A DNA stretch of 64,000 nt from JBARKJ01 sp963698885 (GTDB lineage Bacteria > Nitrospirota > JACRHJ01). The notes under the pieces are model-generated. The model was not told the DNA's origin and ran no database searches. It saw only the letters and a list, made by a program, of their open reading frames with translations. The DNA lies in NCBI GenBank assembly GCA_963698885.1, contig CAVOSJ010000002.1, positions 186,001 through 250,000 of the forward strand, written 5' to 3'. How positions within the stretch are numbered: position 1 is the stretch's first letter; the number at the start of each line of letters is the position of its first letter. This document shows positions 61,129 to 64,000 of the stretch, one piece after another. The position numbers and the translations under genes were made by a program.

Positions 61129-61977
61129 ATGAAGAAATATATAATTTTTTTGCCGCTTATTCTCATGGTTTTCGGGTATGGTTGCGCAACGAGCGCGGAC
61201 ATAGACAGGGTCGAGCGCCAGTCCGCCGCCACTAACGCCCAGCTCCGGCAGATACAGGGCAGCATAGACGATATAAATTTCTCCCTCCAGGCGGAGAACA
61301 AGCGAAGCCAGGAATCACTTGAGTTGATCAAGTCGTTTACGCAGGTAAAGGGAAGCTTGAAATCACTAAACGAACAGACAAATACAATACTCAGAAACCA
61401 GGCAGACCTTGGTAACCGCGAGTTTTCCGGCACGAGCGGCGGAGTCTCCCAGGGACAGATAGATGATATCAGGCACGAGCTTTCGAAGGTAGATGAGAAG
61501 CTGGACGCTATGAAAGCCCTTCTGATGCAGAAGATGGCCGAGGCTCAGGCTCAGGGGACGGCTCAAGGCGGCGCGGCGCAGGCTGGCGCGGCCGGGACAA
61601 CTGCTCCAGACCCGAACCGGATGTATCATCAGGCGTACCTGGATTATACAAACGGAAATTATGAGATTGCGATAAGCGAATTCCGGGAGTACCTGAAGGA
61701 TTTTCCGGATGCGGAATATGCCGGGAATGCCCAGTTCTGGATAGGCGAATCGCTCTATTCCATGAAAAAGTATGGCGATGCCCTGCCTGAGTTCGACAAG
61801 GTGATAAAAAATTACCCGACCAGTTCCAAGGCGGCCGACGCATTGGTTAAGAAAGGCTACACTCTGGACGCCTTAAAACGTCCGTCGGAGGCGAAGGCGG
61901 CATACACCGAGGTCGTAAAAAAATACCCCGGTTCAGACGCGGCGAAACTGGCAGCGGAGCGGCTGAAAAGGAAGTAG
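61129..61977 (+). CDS. ybgF: Tol-Pal associated protein YbgF/CpoB
   Basis: Envelope protein that coordinates Tol-Pal with peptidoglycan synthesis. 282 residues. The N-terminus MKKYIIFLPLILMVFGYGCA has a lipobox (Cys at 19), so it is probably a lipoprotein, unlike soluble E. coli CpoB. A coiled coil (residues 25-75 and 105-140) leads to a Gln/Ala/Gly linker. Three TPR repeats end the protein (YHQAYLDYTNGNYEIAISEF, AQFWIGESLYSMKKYGDALP, ALVKKGYTLDALKRPSEAKA). Confidence 0.94.
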   Translation: MKKYIIFLPLILMVFGYGCATSADIDRVERQSAATNAQLRQIQGSIDDINFSLQAENKRSQESLELIKSFTQVKGSLKSLNEQTNTILRNQADLGNREFSGTSGGVSQGQIDDIRHELSKVDEKLDAMKALLMQKMAEAQAQGTAQGGAAQAGAAGTTAPDPNRMYHQAYLDYTNGNYEIAISEFREYLKDFPDAEYAGNAQFWIGESLYSMKKYGDALPEFDKVIKNYPTSSKAADALVKKGYTLDALKRPSEAKAAYTEVVKKYPGSDAAKLAAERLKRK

Positions 61978-62065
61978 TAACGGCTGATTTTCGTGGAAAA
62001 AAGCCATATTTCTGATAGAATATTAGCAGGAATGGTTTGCGTTTCCTTGGAGGTAATGAAGGAAA

Positions 62066-62902
62066 ATGTACAAGTTAAGGACGGCCATGCTGATGGCGGC
62101 GCTTACGGTCCTTCTAGTCTTGCTAGGCCAGGCCGTCGGCGGCACGAGGGGGATGTTCGGGTTCTTTATCTTCGCCCTGCTCATGAACTTCTTCAGTTAC
62201 TGGTTCTCCGATAAAATTGTCCTCAGGATGTACCGGGCGCAGCCGGTTACGGAAACGGAGGCCCCGGAGCTTTACTCCGTGGTGCGGGGGCTTGTCCAGA
62301 AGGCGGGCATGCCCATGCCGAAGGTATATATCATACCGGACGACTCGCCCAACGCATTCGCGACCGGCAGGAACCCGGACCACGCCGCCGTCGCCGCGAC
62401 GGAAGGGATATTGAGGTTGTTGACCAGGCAGGAGCTCGAAGGCGTCATGGCGCACGAGTTGTCCCACGTGCAGCACAGGGATATATTGGTCAGCACCATC
62501 GCGTCGGTAATGGCGGCGGCAATCACGATGCTCTCGCGGTTCGCTATATTCTTCGGCGGCCGGGACGATAGAGACGGAAACCCCATTGCGGCGATAGCCA
62601 TGATGATCTTAGCGCCCATCGCGGCAATGCTCATACAGCTTGCCATTTCGCGCTCCAGGGAGTATATGGCGGACGAGAGCGGGGCGAAGCTTTGCGGCAA
62701 CCCGCTCTACCTCGCGAATGCGCTTAGGAAACTGGAGATGGGTACCGAGAGAATACCGATGAACGCGAACCCGGCGACGGCGAACATGTTCATCGTGAAC
62801 CCCTTCTCGGCGCGTGGGATAGCGAAGCTCTTCTCCACCCACCCGCCTATCGAAGAGCGCATAGAGCGACTCGAAGGGATGGCCAGGGGAAGGTCTTTAT
62901 AG
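62066..62902 (+). CDS. htpX: Membrane zinc metalloprotease HtpX
   Basis: M48 protease that degrades misfolded membrane proteins. 278 residues, four membrane segments. Zinc motif HELSHVQHRD at about residue 130, third ligand Glu in SREYMADESGAKLCGNPLYL. PDDSPNAFATGRNPDHAAVA and FSTHPPIEERIERL are family marks. It stands alone between ybgF and phoH, with GGAGGT upstream. Confidence 0.97.
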   Translation: MYKLRTAMLMAALTVLLVLLGQAVGGTRGMFGFFIFALLMNFFSYWFSDKIVLRMYRAQPVTETEAPELYSVVRGLVQKAGMPMPKVYIIPDDSPNAFATGRNPDHAAVAATEGILRLLTRQELEGVMAHELSHVQHRDILVSTIASVMAAAITMLSRFAIFFGGRDDRDGNPIAAIAMMILAPIAAMLIQLAISRSREYMADESGAKLCGNPLYLANALRKLEMGTERIPMNANPATANMFIVNPFSARGIAKLFSTHPPIEERIERLEGMARGRSL

Positions 62903-62946
62903 TAGATGGTCAGGGAGTGTTGGACTAAAGGCAGGAGGATAGCACT

Positions 62947-63909
62947 ACGAAAAAGGAACTTCTAATCGAGGCCGACGAGGACCTGAAGGTCCTGTACGGA
63001 GAGTTCGACAAGAACCTCCGGTATATAGAAGACACCTCCGGCGTTGACATCAAGGCCAGGGGGAACAAGCTTTCCATAGAGGGCGAGGAGCCCGCGGTCC
63101 TGAACGCCGAGAAGCTGATAAAGGACCTGGCGGGGCTTGTCGGCAGCGGTTATACGCTGAAGCTGGAGGACGTCAAACTGGCGATGCGGGCCTACGAGGC
63201 AGGCAGCGGCACGGGTATCAAGGATATATTCTCCGACACCGTGCTTATCGGCCACAACAAAAAACATATAAGCCCGAAGACCGAAAATCAGAAGACGTAC
63301 GCGGAAGCTATCAGAACCCACGACATCGTCTTCGGCATCGGCCCCGCCGGCACTGGAAAGACATACCTCGCGATGGCGGCTGCGGTCGCCGCGCTGTTGA
63401 AAAAAGAGGTCAACCGGATTATTCTTGCGCGGCCTGCCGTCGAAGCGGGCGAGAAGCTCGGATTCCTGCCGGGCGACCTGTACGAGAAGGTACACCCATA
63501 TTTAAGGCCGCTCTACGACGCGCTTTACGACATGATGGACCCGGAAAAGGCGGCCCGTCTAATGGAGCGGGGGACGATAGAGGTCGCGCCGCTTGCCTTT
63601 ATGCGCGGGCGCACGTTGAACGACTCCTTCATAATCCTGGACGAGGCCCAGAACACCACGTCCGAACAGATGAAGATGTTCCTGACCCGGATGGGTTTCG
63701 GCTCTAAAGCGGTAATTACCGGGGATATAACCCAAGTGGACCTGCCGGCGGAAAAGGGGTCCGGACTTATAGAAGTTATCAAGATTCTCGAATCGGTAAA
63801 GGGGATAGAGTTCGTGCGGTTCTCCGAAAAAGACGTGGTCAGGCACAGGCTGGTCCAGCAGATAGTCAGGGCTTACCAAAGGTACGAGGAAAAAAATGGC
63901 CGCCCTTAA
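62947..63909 (+). CDS. PhoH-family ATPase with an ACG where the start codon should be
   Basis: 320 residues. The N-terminal KH-like part (DLKVLYGEFDKNLRYIEDTS, GVDIKARGNKLSIEG) precedes the P-loop ATPase domain: Walker A GIGPAGTGKTYLAMAAAVAA, RPAVEAGEKLGFLPGDL, Walker B FIILDEAQNTTSEQMKMFLT, and GDITQVDLP. PhoH proteins are linked to RNA metabolism, with YbeY. The conserved reading begins before any ATG, GTG or TTG in frame. AGGAGG (62933-62938) points to the codon ACG at 62947 (ACG AAA AAG GAA), so either ACG is used or an ATG has been misread. The ATG at 63184 would lose the N-terminal domain. Confidence 0.88.
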   Translation, partial: TKKELLIEADEDLKVLYGEFDKNLRYIEDTSGVDIKARGNKLSIEGEEPAVLNAEKLIKDLAGLVGSGYTLKLEDVKLAMRAYEAGSGTGIKDIFSDTVLIGHNKKHISPKTENQKTYAEAIRTHDIVFGIGPAGTGKTYLAMAAAVAALLKKEVNRIILARPAVEAGEKLGFLPGDLYEKVHPYLRPLYDALYDMMDPEKAARLMERGTIEVAPLAFMRGRTLNDSFIILDEAQNTTSEQMKMFLTRMGFGSKAVITGDITQVDLPAEKGSGLIEVIKILESVKGIEFVRFSEKDVVRHRLVQQIVRAYQRYEEKNGRP

Positions 63910-64000
63910 GGGGGAGCGCGCAAGGGTGGGCGTAACTCTTCGTAAACAAGAAACGAAGCCCCTTTCCATCCAGAAACAGAACCGGCCGGCGGTGAAGCGC
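63896..64000 (+). CDS. N-terminal piece of the gene after phoH (cut by the window end)
   Basis: 35 codons from an ATG that overlaps the end of phoH: MAALKGERARVGVTLRKQET, then a basic stretch ending PAVKR. Downstream of phoH many genomes carry a 7-helix HD phosphohydrolase (YqfF/PgpH) with a basic N-terminus, which would fit, but too little is visible to say. Confidence 0.5.
   Translation, partial: MAALKGERARVGVTLRKQETKPLSIQKQNRPAVKR

Noticed and set aside
1..64000. CRISPR arrays, insertion sequences or prophage genes
   Set aside because: No regularly spaced repeats, transposase motifs or phage structural genes were seen in any part of the window.

Overview
The window is a GC-rich chromosomal stretch of a Gram-negative bacterium. 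Evidence for an outer membrane is TolB-Pal-YbgF, a Wza-type exporter, a beta-barrel protein and lipoproteins. Several linkages recall Deltaproteobacteria/Desulfobacterota or neighbouring phyla such as Nitrospirota: dnaK-dnaJ-rsmE, a DHH-CBS-tRNA nucleotidyltransferase fusion beside xerD, alaC-hom-thrC-apgM-lysC, rplU-rpmA-obgE-proB, and phoH. The phylum cannot be fixed from the sequence alone. Many genes start with TTG or GTG, and neighbouring genes often overlap by four bases. No insertion sequence, prophage or CRISPR array was seen.

Layout. 1-2490: chaperones and rsmE. 2491-2940: an AT-rich patch that seems to have replaced the 3' end of a YdjC/HpnK deacetylase gene. 2891-7360 (minus): deacetylase, DHH/CBS/nucleotidyltransferase fusion, xerD. 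7552-12095: site-2 protease, trpS, scpA, scpB, ilvE, tRNA-Leu(GAG). 12145-16104: small envelope genes, including a FecR/DUF6600-like protein. 16119-21355: rnr, rplU, rpmA, obgE, proB. 21484-36748: an exopolysaccharide locus (secreted small protein, beta-barrel, Wza, Wzc-type tyrosine kinase, two polymerase/ligase-like proteins, Wzx, four glycosyltransferase/methyltransferase genes and an initiating phosphoglycosyl transferase). 36886-41529: radical SAM protein, birA, a c-type/b5 cytochrome fusion, coaX. 41530-42800: a second AT-rich patch with an orphan secreted protein. 42920-50569: receiver protein, two paired thioredoxins, DUF4911-like protein, accA, dnaE, a cysteine-containing secreted protein, lipA. 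50622-57364: alaC, hom, thrC, ankyrin protein, apgM, lysC. 57372-63909: CpsB-like phosphatase, TonB/TolA-like protein, tolB, pal, ybgF, htpX, phoH, and the start of one more gene.

Read quality matters here. About twenty single-base frame breaks interrupt otherwise well-conserved genes: pcn-like fusion, xerD, site-2 protease, trpS twice, fecR-like, rnr three times, beta-barrel, methyltransferase, sugar transferase, cytochrome twice, hom, ankyrin four times, TonB-like twice. Most look like one extra base with no shared slippery motif, which points to sequencing or assembly error rather than biology. Such genes are given here as single genes spanning the break.

The most interesting non-housekeeping signals are: (1) a dispersed double-hairpin repeat in two copies in opposite orientation (8278-8369 and 18745-18829); (2) two REP-like palindromes translated in frame inside linkers of a cytochrome protein; (3) an apgM-type gene where thrB would be expected in a threonine operon; (4) a perfect 16-bp palindrome just downstream of the promoter of the exopolysaccharide locus; (5) two AT-rich patches, one with an orphan secreted protein. 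I did not find a clearly new multi-gene system.
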